Shown: positions 44,986-53,328, numbered from the stretch's first letter. The stretch: DNA of 64,000 nucleotides from Devosia sp. 67-54 (GCF_001899075.1 NZ_MKVA01000003.1:62001-126000); one strand, 5' to 3'. The notes: generated by a model from the letters alone, not told the origin. Translations and numbers: made by a program.

Positions 44986-46134
44986 TCAGAACAGTTCCAT
45001 CTGCCCGTCGTCCAGCCGCGGCGGGATGAACAGGTCGGTCCGCAGCGCCGGGAATTTCTTGTCGAGCCCGAAGCGCTCCTTGGCCTTGCGCATGCGCTGC
45101 TGCATCAGCGTCGCATAGGCGCCTTCGCCCACCATGCGCTCGCCCCAGGCTGCGTTGTAGTCCTTGCCGCCGCGCGTGTCGCGCACCAGCGACATCACAT
45201 GCTTCAGCCGGTCCGGATAATGCCGCAGCAGCCATTCGCGGAAAATCTCGCGCACCTCGCCGGGCAGGCGCAGCAGCACCATGCCCGCCGTCTGCGCCCC
45301 CTGCGCCGCGCCGGCATCGAGGATGCGCTCCATTTCCATGTCGTTGATCGCCGGGATCATCGGCGCCGCCATGATGCCGGTGGGGATGCCCGCCGCCGCC
45401 AGCAGCCGGATCGCCTCCAGCCGCTTCTCCGGCGTCGAGGCGCGCGGCTCCATCTTGCGGCTGAGGATGTGGTCCATGCTGGTCACCGACAGCGCCACAT
45501 GCACCAGCCCGAGCTTTGCCATTTCGCTCAGGATGTCGATGTCGCGCACGATCAGCGCCGATTTGGTGACGATCGTCGCCGGGTGCCGCGTCTCCAGCAG
45601 CACCTCGAGGATGCCGCGCGTCAGCCGGTGCTTGCGCTCGGCCGGCTGGTACGGATCGGTGTTGGTCCCCATGGCGATCGGCTTGGGCTTGTAGCGCTTG
45701 TCGGCCAGCTCGCGCCGCAGCAGCTCCACCGCGTTGACCTTCACATAGATCTGCCGCTCGAAATCCAGCCCTGCCGAATGCCCGAGATAGGCATGCGTCG
45801 GCCGCGCGAAGCAGTAGCTGCAGCCGTGCTCGCAGCCGCGGTAGGCGTTGATCGAGCGGTCGAAGCCGATGTCGGGGCTCTCGTTGCGGGTGATGATGCT
45901 GCGCGCCCGCTCGATGTGCTCGATGGTCTCGAACGGCTTCAGGTCCTCGATCTGGCCCCAGCCGTCGTCCACTGCCTCGCGGCTCTGCGTGTCGAACCGG
46001 CTTTCCTTGTTCGACTGCGCCCCGCGCCCGCGATTGCGCGCCGGATCGACCATTGCCCGGCCGATCAGATCGGCATCGCGCGTGTCCTTGAGCTTTTCGA
46101 GCTGCTCGAATTTCGGTGCGGTCTGGATCGACAT
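44986..46134 (-). CDS. PA0069 family radical SAM protein
   Basis: A 382-residue radical SAM enzyme. The cluster motif is C-X3-C-X2-C in RGCEHGCSYCFARPTH. The surrounding text (YLGHSAGLDFERQIYVKVNA, GTNTDPYQPAERKHRLTRGILE) is characteristic of the PA0069/SplB-related group. Substrate unknown; a DNA or RNA repair role has been suggested only by distant likeness to spore photoproduct lyase. Promoter not evident. Three hairpin repeats lie between its start and the small gene upstream. Confidence 0.92.
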   Translation of the reverse strand: MSIQTAPKFEQLEKLKDTRDADLIGRAMVDPARNRGRGAQSNKESRFDTQSREAVDDGWGQIEDLKPFETIEHIERARSIITRNESPDIGFDRSINAYRGCEHGCSYCFARPTHAYLGHSAGLDFERQIYVKVNAVELLRRELADKRYKPKPIAMGTNTDPYQPAERKHRLTRGILEVLLETRHPATIVTKSALIVRDIDILSEMAKLGLVHVALSVTSMDHILSRKMEPRASTPEKRLEAIRLLAAAGIPTGIMAAPMIPAINDMEMERILDAGAAQGAQTAGMVLLRLPGEVREIFREWLLRHYPDRLKHVMSLVRDTRGGKDYNAAWGERMVGEGAYATLMQQRMRKAKERFGLDKKFPALRTDLFIPPRLDDGQMELF

Positions 46135-46262
46135 GATGGGTCTCGACCGAGATATGGGGACGACTCTCCCCAGTGTTAACGGGTCTTAACGACTAGCACG
46201 CGAACGAGAACAAAGCAAGAACACAACAGGCATCAGACTTCCTTTGGCAGTCAGGACTCCAA

Positions 46263-46425
46263 GCGGTTGGCCGAACGAGCGCTCTCGCGCCCGCTCGGTC
46301 CAGAGGCAAAAGGACTCCGGTTGGCCGAACGAGCGCTCTCGCGCTCATTCGGTCCAGAGCGCAAAAAGACTTCGGTTGGCCGAACGAGCGCCCTTCGCGC
46401 TCATTCGGTCCAGAGCGCCACAACT
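46263..46425. repeat. Tandem triplet of stem-loop repeats (array 2)
   Basis: Units start at 46264, 46318 and 46373 (period 54-55 bp). Each has CGGTTGGCCGAACGAGCG, a short CTCTCGCG-type loop, a pairing arm CGCTCATTCGGTC or variant, and a tail AGAGCGCAAAAAGACT in the middle copy. The last touches the stop of the small gene at 46424. Same family as array 1. Confidence 0.85.
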
Positions 46426-46573
46426 AATGCCGCTTGAAATACTGCACCTCGCGCTCGTGCTTTTCCGCCGCCTCGCGCGTGTCGAACGTGCCGAGGTTGC
46501 GGCGCTTGCCGGTCTTCGGATCGGTCTTGCGCGAATAGAGCCTGTATTCGCCGGATTTGAGCTTTCGGATCAT
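46424..46573 (-). CDS. Small conserved basic protein
   Basis: A 49-residue basic protein: MIRKLKSGEYRLYSRKTDP, then TGKRRNLGTF, DTREAAEKHEREVQYFKRH. An AGGAGA ribosome binding site precedes the ATG at 46571-46573. I recall near-identical short proteins across Hyphomicrobiales, always unannotated. The first part resembles the N-terminal arm-binding beta sheet of phage-type integrases (GEYRLYSRKTDPKTGKRRNLGTF), so nucleic acid binding is a guess. Divergent from the ArsR gene. Confidence 0.75.
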   Translation of the reverse strand: MIRKLKSGEYRLYSRKTDPKTGKRRNLGTFDTREAAEKHEREVQYFKRH

Positions 46574-46654
46574 CTCGCTCTCCTGTCGCGGACGAAACGG
46601 CCGAGCCGGGGGCCGTGTTCCGAATGCCCCTTGCAATCCATGCGTCGATTGGAT

Positions 46655-46674
46655 ACTGAACCATATGGTTCAGT
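46655..46674. promoter_or_regulatory. Perfect 20-bp palindrome, ArsR operator
   Basis: ACTGAACCATATGGTTCAGT equals its own reverse complement and contains the ATG start codon of the ArsR gene (46665-46667). TTGCAA at 46631-46636 with ATACTG about 16 bp on could be the promoter. Binding of the ArsR protein to this site would block both initiation steps. Confidence 0.75.
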
Positions 46675-47033
46675 TTTATCAGGCCCCCCGGTTCGACGCC
46701 TCGTTCGCCGCCATTTCCGACGCCACGCGTCGCGGCGTGCTCGAGCAGCTCGGCCGCGCCGACGCCTCGATCACCGAGCTCGCCGCGCGCTTCGACATGA
46801 CCCTCACCGGCATGAAGAAGCATGTGAGCGTCCTCGAGCAGGCGGGCCTCGTGACCACCGAGAAGGTCGGCCGCGTCCGCACCTGCAAGCTGGGCGGCCG
46901 CGGTCTCGAGGACGAGGCGGCCTGGATCGAACGCTACCGCCGGATGTGGGCCACCCGCTTCGCGGCGCTGGACAAGGTCGTCGAACACCTCAAACAAAAG
47001 GAAGCATCCGATGGACGCAAAGCAGACGAGTGA
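46665..47033 (+). CDS. ArsR/SmtB family transcriptional regulator
   Basis: A 122-residue winged-helix protein: FAAISDATRRGVLEQLGRADASITELAARFDMTLTGMKKHVSVLEQAGLV is the ArsR HTH. No metal-binding cysteines are present, as in the ArsR group paired with SRPBCC genes. No ribosome binding site precedes the ATG. It overlaps the SRPBCC gene by 23 bp, so the two are translationally coupled, and the encoded pair is a common module. Confidence 0.93.
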   Translation: MVQFYQAPRFDASFAAISDATRRGVLEQLGRADASITELAARFDMTLTGMKKHVSVLEQAGLVTTEKVGRVRTCKLGGRGLEDEAAWIERYRRMWATRFAALDKVVEHLKQKEASDGRKADE

Positions 47034-47529
47034 TGAGGCGCAGGGGCCGGTCACCAAGACCGACCGCCACTCCGACCGCGAGGTCGTCGTCACCCGCACT
47101 TTCGACGGTCCGGCGCGCCTCGTCTTCGAGGCCTGGACCACCCCGGCGCTGCTCATGCAATGGTGGACGCCGAAATCCTTCGGCATCACCTTCATTTCAT
47201 GCGACGCCGACGTGCGCCCCGGCGGCACCTACCGCTTCGTCATGGGCCACCCCGATTTCGACCAGCCCATGGCCTTCGTCGGCCGCTATCTCGAGGTCGA
47301 CCCGCCCAGGCGTCTCGTCTGGACCAACGAGGAAAGCGACGACGGCTCGGTGACCACCCTTACCCTCGAGGAGCGGGACGGCCAGACCCATCTCACCCTG
47401 CGCGACCTCTATCCCAGCGAGGCCGCGCTGGACGAGGCGATGGCCTCCGGCGCCATCAACGCCTATCCCGAGCAGTTCACCGCGCTCGACAGCCTGCTTA
47501 TCGGCTCGCCAAAGGTTCATTCGGCCTGA
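47011..47529 (+). CDS. SRPBCC (AHSA1-like) domain protein
   Basis: A 172-residue START-like protein: VVVTRTFDGPARLVFEAWTTPALLMQWWTPKSFGI and DVRPGGTYRFVMGHPDFDQ, with a hydrophobic cavity fold of the AHSA1/CalC family. Ligand unknown. AAAGGAAG ribosome binding site. Co-transcribed with the ArsR gene, which probably represses it until an unknown ligand appears. Confidence 0.92.
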   Translation: MDAKQTSDEAQGPVTKTDRHSDREVVVTRTFDGPARLVFEAWTTPALLMQWWTPKSFGITFISCDADVRPGGTYRFVMGHPDFDQPMAFVGRYLEVDPPRRLVWTNEESDDGSVTTLTLEERDGQTHLTLRDLYPSEAALDEAMASGAINAYPEQFTALDSLLIGSPKVHSA

Positions 47530-47538
47530 GGCTCCCGA

Positions 47539-47594
47539 CAGCGGTCGGACGATCGGACGCTCTCGCGACCGATCGTCCAGAGCGCAAGCAAGAC
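47539..47594. repeat. Single stem-loop repeat between SRPBCC and moaB stops
   Basis: Perfect 10-bp arms GGACGATCGG (47547-47556) and CCGATCGTCC (47569-47578) with loop ACGCTCTCGCGA, then AGAGCGCAAGCAAGAC. Loop and tail match arrays 1 and 2, but the arm sequence has co-varied. It sits between two convergent stops. Confidence 0.8.
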
Positions 47595-47596
47595 CT

Positions 47597-48133
47597 CTAG
47601 CGTTCCGCCAGCCGCGGCATCAGCTCGACGAAATTGCAGGGCATGTGGCGGTTGTCGAGCTGCGCGCGAAGAATCCCCTCCCACGCATCCCGGCAGGCGC
47701 CGCGCGAGCCGGGCAGCACGAACACGAAGGTCTCGCCGATCAGCCCGCCGGTGGCGCGCGATTGCAGGCTCGAGGTGCCCACCGTCGTCGCCGAATATTG
47801 GTGGAACAGCACCGAGAACCCCTCCATCCGCTTGGCGAACAGCGGCTCCAGCGCCTCCGGCGTCACGTCGCGCCCGGAAAATCCGGTGCCCCCGGTGGTG
47901 ATGACGGCATCGATCCCGGGGTCGGTCACCCACGCCATCACCTGCGCCCGGATTTGCTGGATGTCGTCCCTGACCACGGCGCGCGCCGCGCAGCGGTGGC
48001 CGTCGGCCTCCATCAGCTCCTTGAGCAGGGCGCCCGCCGTGTCCGTCTCCAGCGTGCGCGTGTCGCTCACCGCCAGCACCGCGATCGACAGCGGCGTGAA
48101 CGGCCGGTCGGGATCGAGCTCAGACTTGAACAT
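47597..48133 (-). CDS. moaB: Molybdenum cofactor biosynthesis protein B
   Basis: A 178-residue MoaB/MogA-fold protein that binds or adenylylates molybdopterin. Motifs: VLAVSDTRTLETDTAG, ITTGGTGFSGRDVTPEAL and FVLPGSRGACRDAWEGIL. ATG 48131-48133 has AAGGA 8 bp upstream and overlaps the end of the MFS gene by 14 bp, so the genes share a transcript. No other moa genes are in the window. Confidence 0.93.
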   Translation of the reverse strand: MFKSELDPDRPFTPLSIAVLAVSDTRTLETDTAGALLKELMEADGHRCAARAVVRDDIQQIRAQVMAWVTDPGIDAVITTGGTGFSGRDVTPEALEPLFAKRMEGFSVLFHQYSATTVGTSSLQSRATGGLIGETFVFVLPGSRGACRDAWEGILRAQLDNRHMPCNFVELMPRLAER

Positions 48134-49541
48134 CGGGCGTATCCTTCTTCGACTCCGGGGCGGCGGCCTCCGCCGCGGCATCCTTCTCCGCCTCCACCGT
48201 CTCGGCAAGCACCTCGGGCTCGATGATGGTGACGCCCGGCGGTTCCACCGTGGTCACGATCTGCTCGGCCGCGAGGCTGTCGGCCGGCGCCGTGCGCGGC
48301 AAATTCTCCTGCGTTTCGTCCGAGCGCGGATCGAGCGCCACCGTGCCCGGCGAAATGCCGCGCTCCGGGTTCATGGCGCGGAAGCGGATGCGTCCGCCCA
48401 CCCGCACCGGCCGCACCTTCATGCGCAGGAACGCCGTCACCGCCAGCGCCCCGTGGAACGTCGCCGTGACGATGAACAGCCCCACCGGCTGGTAGAGGTT
48501 CATCACCAGCGACGCCACCGCCGGACCGATGGCGAGCCCGCTGCCCATGGTCAGCAGCATGCCGCCCGCCACCCGTCCGAACTCGCCCTTCTTGGCGAAG
48601 TCGTTCGCATGCGCCACTGCGATGGCGTAGATCGGGTAGGCAGAAAAGCCGTAGAGGCCGAACAGCACATAGAGCGGCCAGCCGCCCGATGGGTTGAGCA
48701 GCAGCGTCAGGAAGCCCACCGTCGCCGCGACGGCGCCCAGCGCCACGATCACCATGCGCCGGTCCATGCGGTCGCTGATCCGCCCCGCCGGCACCTGCGC
48801 CAGCGCGCCCAGCACCGCCGTCACCGCGAACAGATAGGCGATGCCCTTGGCGTCGAGCCCCTGGTCGTGGCCATAGACCGGCGCCAGCGTGCCGAACGTG
48901 CCGTTGGCCATGCCCACCGCGAACGCCGCGATCACCGCCAGCGGCGAGGTCTTGTACAGCAGCACCACGTCAAGCTTGGCGCTCGCCAGCGGCTTGGGCT
49001 GCGGCGTCGAGGTCAGCGCCGGCGGCAGGATGGCGCAGATGAAGCTGATGGCGCCGACGATGAAGGGAATGTGGCTGCTGACGCCGGTCAGCGACATCGC
49101 GAGCTGGCCCAGCGTCGAGGCCGACATGTTGATCGTGGTGTAGACCGAAAAGATGGTGCCGCGGCTCTTGTTCTCGGCCACCTCGTTGAGCCAGCTCTCC
49201 ACGATCATCGCCGCGCCGGCAAAGCAGAACCCGGAGAAGGCGCGCAGCACGATCCAGCCGATATCGTTGATCCACAACAGATTCAGCAGAATGGTGATGG
49301 TCCCGATCGCCGCCATGATCGAGAACGCCCGGATGTGGCCGACGCGCTGCACCAGCATGGGCACCGTGATCGAGCCGGTGATGAACCCCACCGACCAGCC
49401 GGTGCCGATCAGGCCGAGCGCCAGCAGCGAAAAATGCTCCTCCGCGCCACGCACGCTGAGCAGCAGCCCCTGCAGCCCGCCGGCGAACAGCAGCAGCGCC
49501 GAGCCGAGGAACAGCGCATAGATTTTGACGACCGACGACAT
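48120..49541 (-). CDS. MFS transporter
   Basis: A 473-residue, 12-helix major facilitator: the loop 2-3 motif is diverged (VQRVGHIRAFS) and the second-half equivalent is PAGRISDRMDRRMVIV. It belongs to a group annotated as YcaD-like. The C-terminus has a long acidic, low-complexity tail of about 85 residues (VEAEKDAAAEAAAPESKKDT). Substrate unknown. It precedes moaB and overlaps it. Confidence 0.88.
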   Translation of the reverse strand: MSSVVKIYALFLGSALLLFAGGLQGLLLSVRGAEEHFSLLALGLIGTGWSVGFITGSITVPMLVQRVGHIRAFSIMAAIGTITILLNLLWINDIGWIVLRAFSGFCFAGAAMIVESWLNEVAENKSRGTIFSVYTTINMSASTLGQLAMSLTGVSSHIPFIVGAISFICAILPPALTSTPQPKPLASAKLDVVLLYKTSPLAVIAAFAVGMANGTFGTLAPVYGHDQGLDAKGIAYLFAVTAVLGALAQVPAGRISDRMDRRMVIVALGAVAATVGFLTLLLNPSGGWPLYVLFGLYGFSAYPIYAIAVAHANDFAKKGEFGRVAGGMLLTMGSGLAIGPAVASLVMNLYQPVGLFIVTATFHGALAVTAFLRMKVRPVRVGGRIRFRAMNPERGISPGTVALDPRSDETQENLPRTAPADSLAAEQIVTTVEPPGVTIIEPEVLAETVEAEKDAAAEAAAPESKKDTPDVQV

Positions 49542-49578
49542 ACGCTAACCGCGACCCTTCGAAGCCAACCCACCACAA

Positions 49579-49660
49579 GGTCATTCCCGCGAAAGCGGGA
49601 ACCTCTGTTTGTCCAAAGGCGCGCTTTGCAACCTAGGTTCCCGCTTTCGCGGGAATGACC
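49579..49660. repeat. Perfect 26-bp inverted pair of the GTCATTCCCGCG repeat
   Basis: Arms at 49579-49604 and 49635-49660 are exact reverse complements (26 of 26 bp) with a 30-bp spacer. Each arm contains its own small palindrome CCCGCgaaaGCGGG. It lies upstream of the MFS gene, beyond the DUF2726 stop. Confidence 0.85.
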
Positions 49661-49789
49661 CGGTGGTTGGTCCACCGTCATGCGCTCCTGAAGTTGAAGA
49701 CCGGCCAAATTCCGGCAAACTCGTTCAGCCCGTTCCGTTTTTCCTAAACGAGTTCTGTCTGAGCTTCGCAGGCCCTTCAAGGCCCTTGC

Positions 49790-50362
49790 TCAGGCAGCGA
49801 GTTTGCGTATCAGTGCCGAGCGCACTTTGTTGCGGATCATTTCCGGCTCGTCGCTGTCGAACACCTCGAGATAGTTCACACCCGCCTTGCGCAACGCCTC
49901 CTTCTTGACTGCGTCGCGCGCCGGCGCGTCGGACTGGTAGTGTCCGCTTCCCTGGAATTCGACGGCAAGAATCGGTCGTCCGTCGTGCCCGATCACCAAC
50001 ATATCGACCCGCTTGCTGTTAATGGCTCTGAAAGCACGATCATCCTTCGATGCCAGCACCTCGCCCAGAGAGGTCTGCGCAAACACACGATAGCCTTTGT
50101 TTAGCGCCGTGACTTCGACTTCAACTTGTTGGAAGACGCGATATTCAGGCAGTGACATGACGCGTTTCGTTTCGAACGATCCGGCCATCACCCAGCGAAG
50201 CTGCTCGACGCTATCTGGGCGAAGGTAGGAGGGCCTGGAATATGACCAGCGCCTCTGGGGGGCCCGCAAACGTCGCCACAGCCTCAGCAGCAGGCTATAT
50301 AGACCATACACACAAAGGCCATAGACAACGATCAGTGCTATAAAGCCCCAAAAATGCTGCAT
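49790..50362 (-). CDS. DUF2726 domain protein with N-terminal membrane helix
   Basis: A 190-residue protein: one helix (IALIVVYGLCVYGLYSLLL), a basic linker, then DUF2726 with a nuclease-like core: FAQTSLGEVL, KRVDMLVIGHDGRPILAVEFQGSGHY. The D-x(n)-E-F-Q pattern resembles PD-(D/E)XK folds. Whether it cuts nucleic acid is unknown. Isolated gene. Confidence 0.85.
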   Translation of the reverse strand: MQHFWGFIALIVVYGLCVYGLYSLLLRLWRRLRAPQRRWSYSRPSYLRPDSVEQLRWVMAGSFETKRVMSLPEYRVFQQVEVEVTALNKGYRVFAQTSLGEVLASKDDRAFRAINSKRVDMLVIGHDGRPILAVEFQGSGHYQSDAPARDAVKKEALRKAGVNYLEVFDSDEPEMIRNKVRSALIRKLAA

Positions 50363-50468
50363 GCGCCAAACCGTAATAATTCAACCGAAAACCCAATAGT
50401 GCGGCCGGGCAATCGTTATCCGCCCCAAAGTAGATACGAGAAATTTCATAAAATTGCGCTGATACGGC

Positions 50469-51272
50469 TCAGCTTGAGCGTTCCGACGCCATTTTCTGCT
50501 TGAGGCTCAGCATGTCCTTCCACGCCTGCGCCTTGGCGCCCGGCGTGCGCAGCAGGAAGGCGGGGTGCAGGCTCGGCAGCACCGGCCCGGTCCAGCCGCC
50601 CACCGTCAATGTCTTCCAGGTGCCCCGCATGCGGGTGATGCCGGTATTGGTCGACAGCAGCGCCTGCGTCGGCACGTTGCCCAGCGTCATCAGCACCTTC
50701 GGATGCACCAGCTCGATCTGCCGGTGCACGAACGGCGTGCACAGCGCCAGCTCCTCCGGCGTCGGATTGCGGTTCCCCGGCGGCCGCCACGGCACCATGT
50801 TGACGATGAACACTTTCGTGCGGTCGAGCCCGATGGCGGCCAGCATGCGGTCGAGCAACTGCCCGGCGCGGCCGACGAACGGCTTGCCCTGCCGGTCCTC
50901 CTGTTCGCCCGGGCCTTCCCCCACCAGCATGATCTCGGCCTCGGGATTGCCGTCCGAAAAGCAGAGCTGCGTCGCCCGGTGCTTGAGGGCGCAGCCCTCA
51001 TAGGCGTCCATCGCCGCCCTGAGCTCCTCGAGCGTGGTGGCGGCGGCGGCGATGGCCCGCGTCTCGTTCGGATCGCTGCTGAGCGGCAGGGCCGGGGCAG
51101 GGGCCGGCGCCGGACCGGCGGTTGTGGGCAGCGGCCGCTTCGGCGGCGCCCCCGCCGAGGTCGCGAAGCGGTCGACCGGCGCCTCGCCCACCGCCACATC
51201 GACCCCCGCCGCCCGATACCAGTCGAGCGCCGCGAGGGCCTCGGCTTCGCTGAAGGGAGGGTTTGCGGACAT
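50469..51272 (-). CDS. Uracil-DNA glycosylase, family 4-like
   Basis: A 267-residue repair enzyme. The uracil-site motif is [24 protein letters not shown] and the second motif is [10 protein letters not shown]. Cluster cysteines fit family 4: YEGCALKH and LCTPF with others between. A Pro/Ala-rich stretch (about 38-65) separates a short N-terminal helical part from the catalytic domain. Divergent from the ETF-QO gene, with 50 bp between starts. Confidence 0.93.
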   Translation of the reverse strand: MSANPPFSEAEALAALDWYRAAGVDVAVGEAPVDRFATSAGAPPKRPLPTTAGPAPAPAPALPLSSDPNETRAIAAAATTLEELRAAMDAYEGCALKHRATQLCFSDGNPEAEIMLVGEGPGEQEDRQGKPFVGRAGQLLDRMLAAIGLDRTKVFIVNMVPWRPPGNRNPTPEELALCTPFVHRQIELVHPKVLMTLGNVPTQALLSTNTGITRMRGTWKTLTVGGWTGPVLPSLHPAFLLRTPGAKAQAWKDMLSLKQKMASERSS

Positions 51273-51322
51273 TGCCCCGTTATGTCACAGCCACTGCCGG
51301 ACGGGTAGTGACGGAGCAAAGC

Positions 51323-52969
51323 GTGGCGGAGCGCGAATACATCGACACCGACGTGGTCATTGTCGGGGCCGGCCCGGCCGGCCTCGCGGCGGCCATCCGG
51401 CTCAAGCAGAAATCGCCGCAAACCACGGTGACCATTGTGGAAAAGGCGCCCGAGATCGGCGGCCACATCCTCTCCGGCGCGGTGATGGATCCGGCCGGGC
51501 TGAACGAGCTGATTCCCGACTGGCGGCAGAAGGGCGCGCCGGTCGGCCCCACCGTCACCGTGGACAAGTTCCACGTCCTCACCCGCAGCCGCGATTTCAC
51601 CCTTCCCAACTGGCTGCTGCCGCCGCTGATGCAGACCCATGACGGCGTCATCACCTCGCTCGGCGACCTGGTGCGCTGGCTCGGCGACGAGGCGCAGGCG
51701 CTCGGCGTCGACATCTTCCCGATGACCGCTGCCGTCGATGTGCTCACCGACGATGCCGGCGCCGTTACCGGCATCGTCACCGGCGATCTCGGCCTCGACC
51801 ATGCCGGCACGCCCAAGCCGGGTTACGCCGCCGGCATCGGCATCCGCGCCCGCTACACCCTGATCGGCGAGGGCGCCCGCGGCTCGCTGGCCAAGCAGTT
51901 GATGCATCGCTTCAAGCTGGGCGAGGGCCGCAGCCCGCAGAAATTCGGACTCGGCATCAAGGAGATATGGCAGGTCCCGGATTCAGTGCATCAGCCCGGC
52001 CGGGTCGATCACTATCTCGGCTTTCCGCTCGACGACGCCACCTCGGGCGGCGGCTTCTGCTACCACGCCGGCGACAACCGGATTTACCTCGGCCTCGTCG
52101 TCCATCTCGACTACCGCAACCCCACGCTCTCGCCCTTCGACGAATTCCAGCGCTTCAAGCGCCATTCCGCCATCGCCCCGCTGCTCAAGGATGCGATCCG
52201 CCTCAGCTATGGCGCCCGCACCCTGACCTCCGGCGGCTGGCAGTCGATCCCCGACCTCGCGTTCCCCGGCGGAGCGCTGATCGGCTGCGCCGCCGGCTTC
52301 ATGAACGCGCCGCGCCTCAAGGCCATCCACTCCGCCATCCGCTCCGGCATCGCCGCGGCCGATACCGTCGCCGACGCGCTGGCCGCCGGCCGCGCGCACG
52401 ACCGCCTCGCCGATCTGCAGGATCGCGTCATGGCCACCGGCATCGGCCGCGAGCTCTATCGCGTGCGCAACGTCAAGCCGCTCTGGTCGCGCTTCGGCAG
52501 CACCCTGGGCGTCGCCCTCGCCGGGCTCGATATGTGGGTCAACCAGCTCTTCCGGTTTTCCCCGTTCGGCACGCTGCGCCACAAGAAGGCCGATGCCGAT
52601 TCCCTCTGGCCGGTCAGCGCCACCGGCACGAGGCGCTACCCGCCGGCGGACGGCAAGACCACCTTCGATCGCGCCTCGTCCGTCTTCCTCGCCAACATCG
52701 CGCACGAGGAAGACCAGCCGGTGCACCTGCGCCTGGCTGATCCCGCCGTGCCGCTCCGCGACACGCTGCCCGCCTTCGGCGCCGAACCCGCCCCGCGCTA
52801 CTGCCCCGCCGGCGTCTACGAGATCGTCGAGATCGACGGCGCCCCGCGCTTCCGCATCAACGCCCAGAACTGCGTCCACTGCAAAACCTGCGACATCAAG
52901 GACCCCGCCCGCAACATCACCTGGGTCCCCCCCGAAGGGGGCTCCGGCCCGAACTACATGGGGATGTAG
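51323..52969 (+). CDS. Electron transfer flavoprotein-ubiquinone oxidoreductase
   Basis: A 548-residue membrane-associated enzyme that passes electrons from ETF to ubiquinone. The FAD-binding motif VVIVGAGPAGLAAAIRLKQ is at the N-terminus. The 4Fe-4S motif is in the C-terminus: CPAGVYEIVE and NAQNCVHCKTCDIKDP, ending ITWVPPEGG. The GTG at 51323 is chosen since GGAG lies 6 bp upstream; a GTG at 51308 is possible. Links beta-oxidation and amino acid catabolism to respiration. Confidence 0.95.
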   Translation: MAEREYIDTDVVIVGAGPAGLAAAIRLKQKSPQTTVTIVEKAPEIGGHILSGAVMDPAGLNELIPDWRQKGAPVGPTVTVDKFHVLTRSRDFTLPNWLLPPLMQTHDGVITSLGDLVRWLGDEAQALGVDIFPMTAAVDVLTDDAGAVTGIVTGDLGLDHAGTPKPGYAAGIGIRARYTLIGEGARGSLAKQLMHRFKLGEGRSPQKFGLGIKEIWQVPDSVHQPGRVDHYLGFPLDDATSGGGFCYHAGDNRIYLGLVVHLDYRNPTLSPFDEFQRFKRHSAIAPLLKDAIRLSYGARTLTSGGWQSIPDLAFPGGALIGCAAGFMNAPRLKAIHSAIRSGIAAADTVADALAAGRAHDRLADLQDRVMATGIGRELYRVRNVKPLWSRFGSTLGVALAGLDMWVNQLFRFSPFGTLRHKKADADSLWPVSATGTRRYPPADGKTTFDRASSVFLANIAHEEDQPVHLRLADPAVPLRDTLPAFGAEPAPRYCPAGVYEIVEIDGAPRFRINAQNCVHCKTCDIKDPARNITWVPPEGGSGPNYMGM

Positions 52970-52999
52970 TTGAAATGTACGCCTGATAAGCGTACATTT
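52970..52999 (+). promoter_or_regulatory. TacAT-type promoter with overlapping operator
   Basis: Promoter: TTGAAA (52970-52975), 17 bp, TACATT (52993-52998). Operator: AAATGTACGC (52973-52982) and its exact reverse complement GCGTACATTT (52990-52999) with a 7-bp spacer, so the arms cover both promoter boxes. It directly precedes the antitoxin gene, after the ETF-QO stop. Confidence 0.85.
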
Positions 53000-53019
53000 A
53001 TGCAACAAGAGGTGCTGCC

Positions 53020-53328
53020 ATGAACGCCATCGATAAGATCACGGCCGAGATCGAGGAAAAAGCCACCGAACGCATGCACTTTCGGGTCAAGCCGCACATC
53101 AAGCGGGCGATCCAGAAGGCCGCTGCGCTGAACGGCGTCGACGACTCCGTCTTCACCATGAGTGCCGCCTATGACGCTGCGTTGAACACCATCGCCCGCC
53201 ACGAGCGCACCATGCTGCAGCCGGAAGATTATGAGGTCTTCTTCAACGCCCTCGACAATCCCCCCGAACCGACCCCCGCGCTGATCGAGGCCTTCGCTCG
53301 CCATTCCCGGCGCGTCGTTTCCCGGTGA
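53020..53328 (+). CDS. DUF1778 antitoxin (TacA-type)
   Basis: A 102-residue protein. The N-terminal ribbon-helix-helix of DUF1778 is MHFRVKPHIKRAIQKAAALNGVDDSVFTMSAA; the C-terminal part YEVFFNALDNPPEPTPALIEAF is the usual toxin-neutralising segment. It overlaps the toxin gene by 4 bp. The operator upstream suggests autorepression. Confidence 0.93.
   Translation: MNAIDKITAEIEEKATERMHFRVKPHIKRAIQKAAALNGVDDSVFTMSAAYDAALNTIARHERTMLQPEDYEVFFNALDNPPEPTPALIEAFARHSRRVVSR

Noticed and set aside
46176-46189. TTAA-N6-TTAA upstream of the radical SAM gene as a second CtrA box
   Set aside because: The spacer is 6 bp, whereas the CtrA consensus requires 7; spacing is strict in known sites.
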